Below are positions 1 to 16,263 of a DNA stretch of 64,000 nt, in pieces. The DNA lies in contig NC_080710.1 of assembly GCF_019097595.1 (NCBI RefSeq), positions 13,600,280 to 13,664,279 of the forward strand. The letters run 5' to 3'. How positions within the stretch are numbered: the first letter of the stretch is position 1; each line of letters opens with the position of its first letter. Source of the DNA: Hemibagrus wyckioides (lineage: Eukaryota; Chordata; Actinopteri; Siluriformes; Bagridae). Position numbers and translations under genes: made by a program. Under the pieces are notes generated by a model. It saw only the letters and a list, made by a program, of their open reading frames with translations. It searched no databases and was not told where the DNA came from.

Positions 1-2869
<2,869 letters not shown>

Positions 2870-3190
2870 TCTCTACATTGCTTATACTACTTGGTCACAG
2901 AGACTCGAGACACAAAACCGGGTATACCCTAGACAGGATGCCAGTCTATTTCAGGGCATAATCACACACACACACACTCACATTCACACACTACTGACAA
3001 TTTAGAGATGCCAATCAGCCTACACCACATATCTGTGGACTGGGGGTGGATACCATAGCACCCGGAGAAAATCTAAATACACTCGGAGAACATGCAAACA
3101 ACACACAAATGGTCGAAGACAGGAATCAAACCCCCAACCCTGGAGGTGTGGGGCAAACATGCTAACTATCAAGCAACTGTGCCCCCTGTA
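2870..3190 (-). repeat. tRNA-derived SINE copy
   Basis: Read on the minus strand, the copy begins near 3190 with a GC-rich head containing a box A-like stretch (TTGCTTGATAGTTAGCATG) and then a box B-like GGGTTTGATTCC. The body has the mid-region widely seen in fish genomes (agaacatgcaaac, gccaatcagcct, a CA-rich tract). It is diverged and has no coding capacity. Related fragments lie at 3885-3990 and 44965-45180. Confidence 0.7.
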
Positions 3191-3884
3191 CAGCAACAGA
3201 AGTGACCAATTAGATAAACATACTCCAAATGCAACTGATTGCCAAAAACAAAAAGGTGCAAAGCATTTGAGCAAGATACTGTGAGAAGAACCAGATTCAA
3301 AATCAAACGCTTCATTTTAATTCATTAATTTATTCTTTGCAATACTGGTTTTTAATTCCAAGACAGGATTCCATTTTATGGACATGCATAGACTGCTTTC
3401 TCTGACTGAAAACCTGCTGGTTAGTCCCACAGTGACAGTGCTTAAAAATACAGAATAGGGTTTCAAAACATTTCATTGAACGACTGTTTTTTCGGTGTTT
3501 GGCAGTGTAAAGTGCTCTATTTTGTCTCTTTATATAGGTATGACCTTGTAGATCTGGCAGCCTTACAGAATTTGCTGAGGAGGGTTCTGTGTTACTCCTT
3601 ATGTACTTATGTACAGCCTACAATAGTTATAATTATGACAAAAGTGTTAAGGGAATTAATTTCTTTAAAGGTTTCCTGAAAAGGTCTTTAAAAATCCCCA
3701 AAAAAAGACCTAAATAACCTCATAAACTGACAAGACCTGCCAATGGGTTTAGACAGTCTTTTGTCTTGTAACTAAATACACGTCACTTTTAATTTCTTTG
3801 TAGTTACTGAACGTTTCTTTGTAGTTTTGGATCATATGCTAATAAATGACATTAAGGTTCAGTAAACATTTTACCCAGGCCAGG

Positions 3885-3990
3885 GTTATGGTGAACCTGT
3901 AGTGTATCTCAGAACACCACACATGTAAGGTGGCTTGGGTGTGCCCACATTCACATTCAGGGGCAATTTAATGTAGCCAATCCACCTACT
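3885..3990. repeat. fragment of the same SINE family
   Basis: A short degraded piece sharing the 'cattcacattca-ggggcaattta-gccaatcc' core with the copy at 2870-3190. Neither end is preserved. Confidence 0.45.
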
Positions 3991-4145
3991 GCCTTTTTTA
4001 ACAAGTGAGACGAAACTGGAGATCCTATCAAAAACACATGAAAATGTTGAGACAACATGTCATTCGTAAGGAACTGTGTAGAGGCATTAAGAAGTCTACA
4101 AGACAGCAAATCTGCTGCTACAGAAGACAAATCAGAGCTACTCAC

Positions 4146-4917
4146 CTCTCCCTTCTTCTTTTATCCTATGCAGATGGTCAGAGTAGTTGACTGGCCTGGT
4201 CTCTTCCTCAAACACAAGGTCCTCTGTGGTGATGTTGGCATTATGCAACTCCATGTAAAGCCCCTCAATGGCAAAATAGCACTCACGTTCACTCATTTTG
4301 CTGTCTTCAAACATCAACAAGGCATGTTGTTCCCAGCCAAAGTGTCTACACACATGAAGGCCAAACTCACCCAGCTTTTTGTGAGTAGGGCCTGTGTTAG
4401 TAATGGAGGTGTAGACCCCGGCACGGATGAAGAAACCTATTGCTGGTGCCCCTGCCGTGATCATGGGTAGACCCCAGTGTGTGGTGAACAGGCCCACAGG
4501 AGAGGCTGTGTAGTCACAGCCTGGGCCTATGAAAGCCCATGGTTCATAAGTGAACTTCAGATCGACAGCCATTAGTGGAGCAACAGACTCAGAGCAAATA
4601 CCCTGAGCATTCTCACTGTTATTAAAAACATGGCGCAGTTTGTACCCAGGCAGGAGCGAAGAGTCAGCATTGATGAGTGTTATTGCACGCAGTAGGGCAG
4701 GTCCGACACGTGGCCAGGCCCATGGATATACGGTATTGGTCATAGGCAGAATAACAGCCAGTGTGATGTTTTCCTGGTTGTGCATGTGTATGTTTGACTT
4801 GTGGGGTTGAAAGGATCTGAGATGGATAGAAACAGAAGTACAGCAGAGCAGGAGCAGCAGCAATGCTGCTACAGAGTGTCTGACTCCCTCTAACCATAAC
4901 CAGCACAGCAGCCTCAT
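4146..4917 (-). CDS. npr1: natriuretic peptide receptor A (guanylate cyclase), exon 1 only
   Basis: First coding exon of a membrane guanylate cyclase that binds natriuretic peptides outside the cell and makes cGMP inside. The ATG at 4917 opens a signal peptide (MRLLCWLWLEG, then a leucine-rich core). The ligand-binding domain follows, with the family signatures LAVILPMTNTVYPWAWPRVGP, SENAQGICS, APLMAVDLK, FIGPGCDYTASPVG, THWGLP and TAGAPAIGF. The TAGAPAxGF and SENAxGxCS segments fit NPR1 better than NPR2. Several N-glycosylation sequons are visible (NIT, NNS, NYS). The exon ends at a consensus donor (GAGAG|gtgag) in phase 1 after 257 codons. The remaining extracellular part, membrane segment, kinase-homology and cyclase domains would lie beyond the left edge. 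Teleosts may have more than one npr1 copy and the copy cannot be decided here. Confidence 0.87.
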
Positions 4918-4965
4918 GGTTCCACACTTCACTCAATTTAGAGTCTGAAACACTGCGCGCACACG

Positions 4966-4968
<3 letters not shown>

Positions 4969-4994
<26 letters not shown>
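4969..4994. repeat. CA repeat in npr1 5' region
   Basis: A pure (CA)n tract about 50 bp upstream of the npr1 ATG. It probably lies in the 5' UTR or core promoter. It is followed leftward by the coding start and rightward by a TA tract near 5040-5052. Confidence 0.85.
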
Positions 4995-4996
<2 letters not shown>

Positions 4997-5652
4997 CTTG
5001 AAAACAGCACAGGAGGTAATAATCACCACATGTGTATGTATATATATATATAATAATATATGTATAATTAAATAAGCGTAAATGTGAGTTGAACCAGTAT
5101 GTGTTGAACCAAATATATTTGTTTTATTTGAATTTCCATTAGACATAGGCAATTTGATCAGGGAAAGTGATCAGGTAAGCAAAAGTGGCACTAAAGATGG
5201 TGTCTATCAGTTGATACTGTATATTTAGTTTTTAGTGACTAGTCTGAGTGCTAAGTCGTTTAAACTGTATATTTTTTAAATCTAGAATATTTCTTTTGAA
5301 TTTTAGGAAGTGTTATGAAGCAAATCAGGCAACAGTGCTAGTCCAGACATCCAATCAAAAGGCAATTACTAGAGACTCTTTTAAAATACATGAAAACATG
5401 TGGTGAGAACAATTATCCATCTCTGCACTCCACTAGTGATCACCAGATGCTAAGACAAATGTCTAAACTGAGCCCTTAATTATTAAACATAATAAAAATA
5501 ATAGTAAACCCAAAGCTATACCATTTATTCACTGCCTCAGTGACTCATGCATGACTACCTTATTACATATTTATTCCCTGTGAAGAATACCTTTTTGTGA
5601 AATAACAATCAAACATAATCTTGTATTGCAAAAGGAATCTGATTGACTGAAT

Positions 5653-5663
5653 TATTATTATTT

Positions 5664-5706
<43 letters not shown>

Positions 5707-5710
5707 TTTT
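5653..5710. repeat. TTTA microsatellite
   Basis: A perfect run of ATTT/TTTA units, about 13 copies, in otherwise unremarkable AT-rich DNA. Confidence 0.9.
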
Positions 5711-6209
5711 ACCAAATTTACTATATTAATTTAGATTTTCCTCAAACAGATTGTTGCACATTTCAGTAAAAATACAGTACAGCCATTTCATTAATAAGAT
5801 ATAGCTAATCCCTAAATGTAACTGTAAATTTCTCAAACTGATTATAACTGATTCTTCCAGTAATTGTGGCTGACTGCTGACTGCTGACTGCTTTCGGGGA
5901 CACAGAAACTTATTGTAGAAATGCTACACTTCCTACAAATGCTACAAGAGGCTCTTGAGAGAGATTGCTCCGAGAAAGGCATTACTGAATTCAACCAAAC
6001 AAAATGTGGAATGTGAAATGTTATTCTGATTTTGGAACCATAATATGTATGATTAAACCATAATATGTTCATTATTAAAAGTGAAAAAAATCATATTCAA
6101 GGGTACAAATAATTGTGCAAATAAAAGGAGGTGATCAAAATAAATCATTAAAAACAACAAATTGAGAAGACTCATTCAATTTCAACTAGTTTAAGTATAA
6201 TGATTTTAA

Positions 6210-6301
<92 letters not shown>
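6210..6301. repeat. GATA microsatellite
   Basis: About 23 perfect tandem GATA units. The overlapping minus-strand frame is translated repeat only. Confidence 0.95.
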
Positions 6302-6302
<1 letters not shown>

Positions 6303-6685
6303 GTTGCACACAGAGTCAGTTTTGCATATAAACACATTTCCATATATTTTTAAACCCAGTACAAGAACCAATATCTGCACTGATATTTTTTGTACATTTG
6401 TAATTCAGAGTCAAAGATTTGCTAGACAAATTTACAAGTAAATGTAAAAAAAAAACCTCTAACATAAAAGCAACATCCCAAAGCCAAGGATGCATGCCAA
6501 AGGAATAAGTGATCACTAATCAAACTATACAACTATAAGCATCATCGAATAGTAATGCTTGGAAATGTTCTGAGGTAATGGTTTAGACGAATGTAAAAAA
6601 GCACTTCCCTATCACTACATTTTGCATTATCTTAGTCATTTATCGATCAGCCAGTTCAATCCAATTACAGTTACTCACCACTCAC

Positions 6686-6822
6686 CCGCATGGGCAGCTT
6701 TGATGAGAATGTACGCAGCACATTACAGGTTCTCACTAACTTTCAGCTTGCGCTACTGCTGTGTGTATATCCTGCCCAGGCAGAACCCTTAAACCAGGGT
6801 TGATTTCTTCAGTTTACATTAC
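6686..6822 (-). other. possible noncoding exon upstream of npr1
   Basis: On the minus strand a 137-bp block is bounded by an acceptor (tgctttattttag) and a strong donor (ATGCGG|gtgagtgg). It has no long open frame. It lies 1.8 kb upstream of the npr1 coding start on the same strand, so it could be a 5' leader exon. This rests on splice-site shape alone and may be chance. Confidence 0.25.
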
Positions 6823-8405
6823 CTAAAATAAAGCAGAGGTTATCTCCATGACAGGCTGTGCTCTGTGGAGCAGCTGGGGTGGTTATGACTCTCCACTGCT
6901 GTTGTCACTATAGCTGGTGGGAGAGACAGTGAGTGAGTGAGAGAGAGGATCAGATGAATCAGTGAATCATAGTGGGGGAGTGGTTTCACATTTCAGAAGT
7001 GTACACGGTTGTAGGGAAAATCATTAGACACATAAGAGGATAAGGAATAAAGCAAATGATTAATAATTAATTAATAATTAAATTAAATGAATTTTTTACC
7101 TGTAGTATTCAAATGGGCTGGAGTGAAAAAAATAGAGTTCCCTTGTTAGTAAAGCACTCCGGTGGTCCGTACAAAAATAAACACCTCCAAATAGTGTAAG
7201 GATATGCTTCCAAATCATCTGCTGAAGCCAATAAATCCATACATCCACACAGCACAAGACACACTGGGCCAAAGAGTCAGTCATTCATTATGACCCTGGA
7301 AGATCTGGGTTAAATGGTCTCTCATGTTGTCAACATTCCTGCAGCTCCTGAGTTGAAATAACAGCATTGAAAACTCTTCATCACCTGCAGTAAATAACTT
7401 GGGAACAAAATCTTCAATATGGCAACATATTGTTGGCTCTGCTACACGCTAGAGGATCCTGACTGAACAGCAGCCTGAGCAGCCTGAGCACGAGACGCCT
7501 GAGTAATGCTGTAAGACTGTGAGAATAAGTGTGTGTGTGTGTGTGTGTTCACCTAAGTTCACATAGCTTTCCCTCTAATGTCCTCTCTCTTTCCACAAGA
7601 GGGAGGGAGAGGAAAAGGGAGAGAGGTTGTGAAAGAGAATGATAAATGAGCATTCTCTATGGTTCTGCTCTGTATCATTCACATCAGCTAAACACTGCAG
7701 GGTAAAAAAGAGTACTCATTGCAATTTTTTAAATTTCTGATTATGTTTTCTTTACTCCTCTGTATGTTAGTCTGAACTGTGTAAACCTATGTAGGCCTGT
7801 GTGGTGTATGTGTAAGTGTTTTAAGATATGTAAACACTTCTTTTAAGCATTCTGTCAGTAAAATGCAAAATGTTATTATTCGTTTATTCTTCCCATCAAC
7901 ATCCTTCCCTCTTGCTCCCCTGCTAGCCGCTATGCATGGCATTTACAAATCAATAAAGTAATAACTACTGAACCATAAAACCATGGGAGCAGTTATAATG
8001 GAAGGATACCATAGCCTTAGGGTTAGATGCCTGCTCTAAATCTCCCTGGATTTTAAACTGGCTTTGACCTGAGCTCATATCTTTCACATAAGGCACACAA
8101 ACAACCCTTGGTAAACTTCCTCATTTACTGTAGCTGAACAAGGCTCAGCTTACCAAAAGCAATGTTACGATCTTTGGTAGAGAGTGTTTTATGTATTTGC
8201 TGTACTCTTAAATGACCTTTGTGCACAAGGCTCATCCTCTCCTCTCTTTCATGTAGATAAATCGGAGAAACAATACATTAAATTTGTAATTACAAAGTTA
8301 AAATGGATACATTTTACTCATATACATTATATATACATAATAAGATTTTATTTGACTCACCATTGTATTATCTGTTTTATTTTTCTATATCTTCATATGT
8401 AGCTT

Positions 8406-8406
<1 letters not shown>

Positions 8407-8484
<78 letters not shown>
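8407..8484. repeat. TCTA (GATA) microsatellite
   Basis: About 19 perfect TCTA units, the reverse orientation of the two GATA arrays to its left. Confidence 0.95.
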
Positions 8485-8485
<1 letters not shown>

Positions 8486-10964
8486 ATTGGGGTAAAATAA
8501 AACAGTATTTTGGACAGTGTTTTGGGTATAATATAGAGTCATAGTATAAACTGTATAATTTAGTCACAGGAAGAAAACAGAAATTAGTAATGAAACTCAA
8601 AAGCATGCAAAAATCAAAAGTGGGTTGTGCATAGTGTGCACTGGATCAGTTCTGTGGACCATGCAGAGAGAGTAGCACAGTCTGATGGATAGGATTACGA
8701 AAACAGGATGCAACACAATAGTGCCCACCCCCTCCCCTACTCAATTTGCCTTATCTTGCTCTCTATCCTTATGTTAGTCACTCAGTAGCCAATTTCCTTG
8801 TTCAAGAAATTCACAATTACTTTAGTTCAACAAATTGAAAATCTAAAAAGACCACAGAGAGAAAAAAAATCTGTTCAGTGACTCACCAAACACTGGCATT
8901 CCTGTTTAACCATTAGTGAACAACATTTTTTATAGATAAAATTATTGAAATTAGACATTAATGATGTTTAGCTCTCTTCAGCAGGAAAATCCTCCTTAAT
9001 GGGGAGCATTCTCTCCAGAGACCTTGAGAATGGGAGGCGAGATTGCCACTAGCATGGAGCCTTCTGCCAAATCAGGCTTATGTAAGCATGAGCATATACA
9101 TCAGCTCTGGGTCAAAATATTTGATTCTTTGATGCATATGATTTGATTTAAAATATTTTATAGAAATGATTCTTAAATGCAAGAGCTAGTGCAACACATC
9201 CTTCATTTTGTTTTGTCTATAAAATATAATTGTGTATATTTGAGTCTGTGGTCCTCTGTTACATTCACAGTCAGGCAAAGAAAGAAAGAAAAAATCCACC
9301 CTGAACGACTTCAATTCTGGGGTGACTTTTTAGATTAAAATGATGATTGTTGGTCTTGTAAAATAACCTTGAGTATTTGGTGCCAGACAGCCTTTTAACA
9401 CAATAATGCGTCATCACCATGGCTTTAAGATGTGCTCCACGACCAACCTTCTCCCACATCAAACTCAAATCCTCAAGCTGAAATCTACATTCACTTCCTA
9501 TTCAATTTGCTTAGGCTCCTCTGCTTGCTGACTGATCTCAACTGTAGCTTATTCCAATTAATTAACTTCTATATATACTGGATACACTCCTCTGTGTATA
9601 TTTAATCACTACTAAATCCTGTTTGTGATTTCTAGCCTTCATTACTAGCTTTTATTACCAGTTGCATTTTTCGATATTTCATGAACTGGCTGCAAGTGTA
9701 ATAATGCATTGTAAGGGTGGCACAATAGTATGGGGGGCTAATGTTGCTACATATGTCTGCTTGAATCTTATTGTAACGGATTATTTGTCTAAATAGTCAG
9801 AGCCTCCCCAATCTCGAATAGTAAATATCAGTATTATAATATAATAATATAAATATATAATATTGGAGGCTCCAACAGAATACCCACAACAGCCAGTGAG
9901 AATGAGCAGCCTCGGAAGCATCACCAACCGGATGTTTCTGTGAAATATCGTCTCTGTGGAATCGCTAAAGTGAAATCATTACTACAAATGGCAGGTGTGT
10001 GGTCTCCTGGTCTGGTTGAATCATCTAATGTATGCGTTTAGTGGATTAAAATTTTAAAAATCGATTGAAACTGTCCTTATCTATGTGATCTCTCATATTT
10101 TTAAAATCTGTGAAAATTGTCTAGTAGAAATGAAACTGTTAATCATTACAGTATTATTTTTTAATTTAATTTTACTGTAATTTCACTTCAACTCAATTGG
10201 CAGTAAGTCATTGATCATTTGCAGGATTCTAGTCTTAGGATTAATGTAAGATGTCATTAATTATTGTACTTGTTAGCTAATCAGATGGTGTCACATTACT
10301 GTAAAGGATGACTCAAAGGATGACTAAAATCATGCATTTAAGTTAGAAAAAAAGACTGGAATCCTGTGTAGTTTTCTTACACATGCACAAGTAAATTGTG
10401 ATGAAAGGCCAAAATCTGTCCAATAATGCCCCTCTTTCTGTGGTTACTTACAGATAGTTTCCTGTTTTGTAGTTTTGCTCTGTGCAAAAAAAAAAAAAAA
10501 AAAAAAAATCTCCGGTATTATACTGTCATCAATTAATGTCAATTTTTAATCAGTTGATACTAATGTATAACATTAATAACCATTTAAATTTCTGTAAAAA
10601 AAAAAAAAAAAAAAATAATTAAAATCCTATGAAGAGTATAATTTTCTGTTTATCTGTAGAAAATTTACCCTTAACCCTTTACCCTGTGCAAGCTGTACAA
10701 CCAAAAATTCTAAATACTTAACACTGTAATTTTAATATATAGTGTTTGTAAATCCATCTCCAACTTTTCCCTTTATTTCTAAGGTTCACAATGAGTTTTC
10801 TTGACATGATGCATTCAGAAGCTGACTCTTTCAGTATTTAAAATATAGCTCTGAAATTGCTATAAAATATTGATATAACCAGCACATATAATGTCCTGCT
10901 AGGTTTATGCTTCATTTCCACTAAAAACCAAATCTTTTTTATCATTTGTATTTAATGACAAATT

Positions 10965-11330
10965 GAGTAGAGTAGAGAGTACTTTATTAATCCCCAAGGG
11001 GAAATCTGGTGTCACAACAGCCACAGCACAAGAGCAACAGAGAGGACTAGGTCTTAGCACAAGAGCAGCATGACATGGAGTGCACAATATACTCACAAAT
11101 AAGAATGAATGAATATGCATATAAATATACATATGCAAAGCTTTCAAGTAATTTACAGACTGGAAGGGAGGTCTCTATACAGATCTTCTGTTTATGATCC
11201 TCTAAATTCTGTCCACCATCCACCTTTCCACCACCTCGCCCAGGTCATCCAGTTTGCAGTCTAGAGCGGAGCCAGCTTTCCTGATTAGCTTATTCAGCTT
11301 CTAATCTACTGCAAGTTCATTACACCCGTG
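10965..11330. repeat. dispersed fish repeat, LINE 3'-end-like
   Basis: Begins gagtagagtagagagtac, then tttattaatccccaagggg, a sequence I recognise as the end of a common fish retroelement. It continues with a coding-like but broken stretch (minus strand resembles 'DDLGEVVERWMVD'). No intact frame. The family name is not certain. Confidence 0.5.
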
Positions 11331-12269
11331 ACTGTATTCCACATGCACCTTCTCAATCACTGCTGTTGACATGCATGTAACAGTGAAGCTGGCTGGAAAA
11401 TATCAGGCCAACAAAAGATCTAAGAAATATAGGCATCATATCACTCTCAAATCACCTGAGATTATTGTTACAGTGAGGCTGCATAAATCTACAGTCTGGG
11501 CCTGACAAAAATACATCAGTGTCTACATTTACCCTGCAAACATAACATTTTCATATTCACTACAGAACACACACACAATTTACTAATTTATTTAAAATTA
11601 AACTAATACTTTATTCAATCAGAATATGACTAAATGCTTGGAATAGTTTGCCCACCATGCTAGCACAGTAGAAAGTGATAGAGAGACTAGAGTGAAGGAA
11701 AATAAAGAAATCAATAATTACTCAACTGTCCATAACCTTATTTCACCTTCTAAAATGGTGCTGATAATCACATTTGCTGTTACTGGTACTGGCTGTATTT
11801 TAGCACTGAAAAGGGTAACAAGCATTAAGCTTCTCATACTGGCTGACTATTCTGTGTACCCCCACACATCATTTATCATCCACTCATATGCCAGGAACTG
11901 TTTTATTTTCCTTGCCGAAATCATGTTGATCTGTGTGATTTAGTGTTTTTAAGAAATCCTCATCTTTTCAGAACGCTGATTCTCAGCACCACTTGAAAAC
12001 ATCCATGTCTAGGTCTAAACAGGAAAAAAAGAAGAAGAATCGATTTAATAAGAATCAAGAAATGTACATTATTGATTGGTGTAACATTCAGTCAAACCAA
12101 CAGTTTCTATAGTAACCTAAATCTAATATTAATGTACAATTTCACATACATAACAATAAACTATTGCATTTGTGTTTTGAATATTTGTTTGAGTATTGCA
12201 GTTTCTTTGAGAAAAGTTCAGTGTTTTACAGTGTAAGTCACAGTTTTGGCACAACAGCAGTCTAAACAT

Positions 12270-12432
12270 TTCTTCATAATGGTTTTTGATGTGAACGTTA
12301 ACTGACACTCTTGAAAATCTGTATACCTGCATGATTTTAAGCACTGTACTACTGCCACATGAATGGTTTATTAGTTAACTGCATGAATGTGCATCTGTAT
12401 AGGTGTTGGAATTAAAGTGGATGGTGAGTGTA
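12270..12432. mobile_element. right-end fragment of a Tc1-like element (TIR ...aaagtggatggtgagtgta)
   Basis: The last ~160 bp match the right part of the element at 51699-52324: gatgtgaacgttaact, gccacatgaatgg, then a terminal repeat reading attaaagtggatggtgagtgta. The left end is missing. Confidence 0.6.
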
Positions 12433-12716
12433 TAATAGATTAGTTAGCCGACATAAATTACATAACGAATCCCGTCAAAACACTAAAATGATAGTAGCTG
12501 TGTTGAGAGACAAAAACGACAGGCAGCAGTAACTGTTCTAATCAAGAGAGGTGACATCACTGTTCTGTAGCAAATGTTGTCCAATGAATTGTCTAACACA
12601 ATTAGAAGATAGGGCCATATCATCAGTGTTTCATTTCATTTTTGGAAGGTGAAAGGCTAAAGACTGAAGTAAGCAATGAAGGATGTCACACACTGATTCG
12701 CATTCCAATCAAAACA

Positions 12717-13092
12717 TACACTACCGCTTAAAATTTTAGGATCACTTGCATATTTCAGCTTGATTTCAGCTACAGAGGAAGACTCCATCAAGCCAATCCA
12801 TCTTGTGGGAGATGCTCCAGGAAGCATGGGGTGAAATCTCATCAGATTATCTTGAAAAATTGACAGCTAGAATGCCCAGGCTGTAATTGCTGCAAAAAAG
12901 TGTTGTTTTTTTTGATGAAGGCAAAGTTTGAAGAAAACATTCATCATTTCCATCAAAATCATTATTTCTAACTCTGACATGTCGGCATGTCCTGTTCTTT
13001 TGCTATATTTTCTATTCAGACTAATTTCATGTGTGTTTCCTTGGAAAAGAATAAAATTTTTGAGTGATCCCAAACTTTTGAGCGGGAGTGTA
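12717..13092. mobile_element. Tc1-type MITE, 376 bp
   Basis: Inverted termini: tacactaccgcttaaaattt on the left and its imperfect complement aaacttttgagcgggagtgta on the right, each ending at TA. The interior (gggagatgctccaggaagcatggg...) looks like the tail of a Tc1 transposase coding sequence followed by 3' noncoding DNA. It is too short and broken to encode a protein. Confidence 0.75.
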
Positions 13093-13822
13093 CGTCACTT
13101 TCCCCATCACATTATTCACCATTTCTTCACCCAAAAGGAGGTGTAACACGATCTGATTTTCCTAAGGAATAGGTTCTCACAAGCATATAAAATAATTTCC
13201 CAGTATGTAGCAAGCGAGGAGAGAAGGTGTGATGTTGATGAAAGAATATAAACGATAAAGCCAAAAAGGCACTATGCTTGATATCTTCTACTGTCAGGTA
13301 ACACTCCAATGGATTTGATCTAAAATAGATCAAAAAGTTTTGTGTAAAGTTCTGGAGTCCATTTCAGCTCAGGTGCACACTTTTATTATGGGGATGTACC
13401 TACTATACATGGAAACATTTCTAATGCTCTAAGCTTCACTCAAGTTGTCAACAGTATTTGTAAAGCTAATGTAACTGTATTAAATTAAATATGAATGAAA
13501 AATAGACTCATTTACCCTAGTACTCTCGGACTTTTGGACCCCACTGAAAAAATGATGATAGGGTATGCTGTCATAGGACAGTTATATGAAAACAATCCAC
13601 AGCAATGTGGCATAACAAATACAAGAAGCCAATGAAACTATTTTTCTTTTCTTTTTTTTTGGGGGGGGGGTTGTTGTTTTTAATAATGTTGTGGAACATC
13701 CAAAAGACAAGTTAGCCAATGTTATAATTTCGCCTTATTGCAGTTATAAAATGTAGTTCCCTAACCAGTCTGTCATTTTAATCTCTTTAGTGATTTGCAA
13801 TGAACCATCAGAGCTGTGCTGT

Positions 13823-13860
<38 letters not shown>

Positions 13861-16263
13861 TTGATAAATCAAGAACCTCAAAAAAGTATTCAATACCTAG
13901 TTTATAGTAGGTCATTTATCATTGCAATATTAAGTCATTTGATTTAGAAACACTATATAAAAATGTGCCTTACCTCCTCACATAATGCAAATGTAGCAAT
14001 TGGCCTTTTATGCCCCCTAGTGGCTGACCACTGTATTAGTCTGTATATTTTTTCCAACCAGCATGTTCTTATTTCTTAGGAAAACAAACACACAAAGTTT
14101 ACAAATGCACATAAAATGAAGTCTGTGAATAACTGGATATTGTCATCTAATTTTTATGCTTCATTGTATTTAAGAGGCAACAGTGACCAGAAGTGCAGTG
14201 TGTCTGCTACAATTATATTTTTGTATTTTTATATTTTTGCACACACATCAATAATTGAATTTGTTTTATACTGTCACACATGATCAATATTGTCAATCTT
14301 GTATCTAAAAAAAAAGAAAAAAAAGAAAAAAAAAGAGCATCCTGAGTACAGCATTACACAACTGAACAACTGGCCGTAACTTAATTCACTACCATTACAA
14401 CATCTCAACACAATTATTCTAACTCTCAAAATATAGCAGATCAGGCTTCATCACAACAATCAGAGTACAATGACACTGACCCACTCCACTCAGCAGGGTC
14501 CAGTCAGTGATCAGTAGACTGGGCAATGTTGAAGGCCTTCCATCTAAAATTGCCTTTCAGCACTCTGTGAGCAGATCATCTTCTATAATGCGACAAACTC
14601 AATTACTCTTCTAATTGCTGCTGTACTTCAAACTCAGGGTTAATTATAGCGGCAATTAAGTAGATTACACCACACAACTCAGGCCTCAGCTTGCTGCACT
14701 AAAATCAAATACATTGAGTCATGTAACAAAACACTAAAATCCTGTATCAAGTTGCTCCTTTGTAAAAATCACAGATCATATCACACTAGTGGGTCAGGTT
14801 ACAGCACCTAATTGCATGTGCTTGTCAGGTATGAAAAATAGGTTTACAGAAAAATGTAGCTTAAGAATCTTTTGTAGAGGCACAAATGTGTTCATACAAG
14901 AAACATGGTTGTGTTATATACATATACACAAACGTATTTTAAAATTGTTTGGTTTTGCTAGATGTTTATATGTCAAAAATGCAAACTTTTGCCAGTGGTG
15001 TACTCCAAGTGTACAAAAAAAGTCTGGTTTTATTCAGTGGATGAACATTTATTAAATAAATGGAAAGATATGATTATAGTGGCAAAAATGTACAGAAACT
15101 GGATTTTTAAACAGTTAAGCAAATATGAACAAACAGGTTTTTACGTCACATTGCCACGATCTTCTGACTGATCAACTTGAAACAAAATGTTTAGCTTGAA
15201 CAAAGTGATGTAATGAAATGGAATTACATTTAAAATGTGATAACCAAACTAACCCTCAAGTAAATTATATAAATATCTCTGAGGTGGAACCTGGATGTAC
15301 TGCATTCAAAAGATAAATAAATAAATAAACAAAACAATGAAAAACAAGCCAACTGCAGCTAATTATTAAAGCATATGAGCCCAATAGCTACTGGTCACCA
15401 TAGTCACAGTGCTTGGTTCTAATAATGCAGTGGCAGGATACACAGTGCTTAACAATGTATTTGGAAATATTAAGCGAACATATAAATCACATACATCACT
15501 AGAATAAGCCAAACATTAATAATTATTAGATAATCTCAACATGTTGCAGAAAATATCTAGACACAAAGGCAGCTCTTCAAAAATTCAGAAAATATCTAGA
15601 CACAAAGGCAGCTCTTCAAAAATTCAGAAAATATCTAGACACAAAGGCAGCTCTTCAAAACATTTTAGCCTGACCACATAGACTAAAATGAAATAACTAG
15701 GAACAAAAATAGGCAGCTGGGTGCATTAGTATTATTGAAACTGGTGCAAAGTATAAGAGAGCTATCAGCTCTTCACTTTTTTTTTTTTTAAATAAAGATT
15801 TTCACAGCACCAGACAGATTAAACTATTATGCCCCCCAACAGATCAGTTAATTAGGTGTCACCCTGAACATATGCCAGCTTGTGTAAATATAGGTCTTTT
15901 CTAACTGCTATAAATGTTGCAATATAGAGAATATTGTTTTAATTGTCCAATACTTTTATCAAGACTACATAAGTCCAAGAAATTAAACTAGAGTGTCCCA
16001 CATTCTTCCCATTTCTGTAACAGATTTCTGTATGAATAGATGCAAGAACCAAAAAAAATTGGGATACAGACTTTCCACAGGACTCATGTATAAGCTTCTA
16101 AAACTTTAGATTTTTTTTTTATGCCACAAAGCATGCTGCAATAACAAGTTGTACGTAAGCTGGGAAAATGCACTGCAGTCTGCTCAAACAAATGTCACCT
16201 CAACAATATCAAGTAAGACTTAGTTCTAAATTTTACTTGTATGTTTGGGGATGATCAGTGCTC
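13093..16263. other. intergenic DNA downstream of the chtop-like gene
   Basis: No gene recognised. Contents: a T-run next to a G-run (13639-13670), a TA tract (13828-13855), an A-rich block with spaced G (14308-14336) and a 39-bp triplication (15547-15663). Confidence 0.5.
15547..15663. repeat. 39-bp unit repeated three times in tandem
   Basis: The unit starts cagaaaatatctagacacaa and ends gctcttcaaaaatt. The first two copies are identical; the third differs only at its end (aaaacatt). No open frame or known motif was noticed. Confidence 0.93.

Larger units (their letters stand above)
4995..10960. other. intergenic DNA upstream of npr1
   Basis: No convincing gene on either strand. Contents: a TTTA tract at 5653-5710, GATA tracts at 6210-6301 and 8407-8484, a possible minus-strand noncoding exon at 6686-6822, a GT tract near 7530-7548, and A-runs near 10486-10508 and 10596-10615. 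The purine-rich stretch at about 6900-6960 and 7590-7640 (gagagaga-type) is simple sequence. Confidence 0.5.

Noticed and set aside
4664..5152. 162-codon minus-strand frame overlapping npr1 exon 1
   Set aside because: Wrong frame of the npr1 exon running into a CA repeat.
9710..9772. Sequence resembling a tRNA-SINE head (gggtggcacaatagtatgg)
   Set aside because: Too short and degraded, and no body follows.
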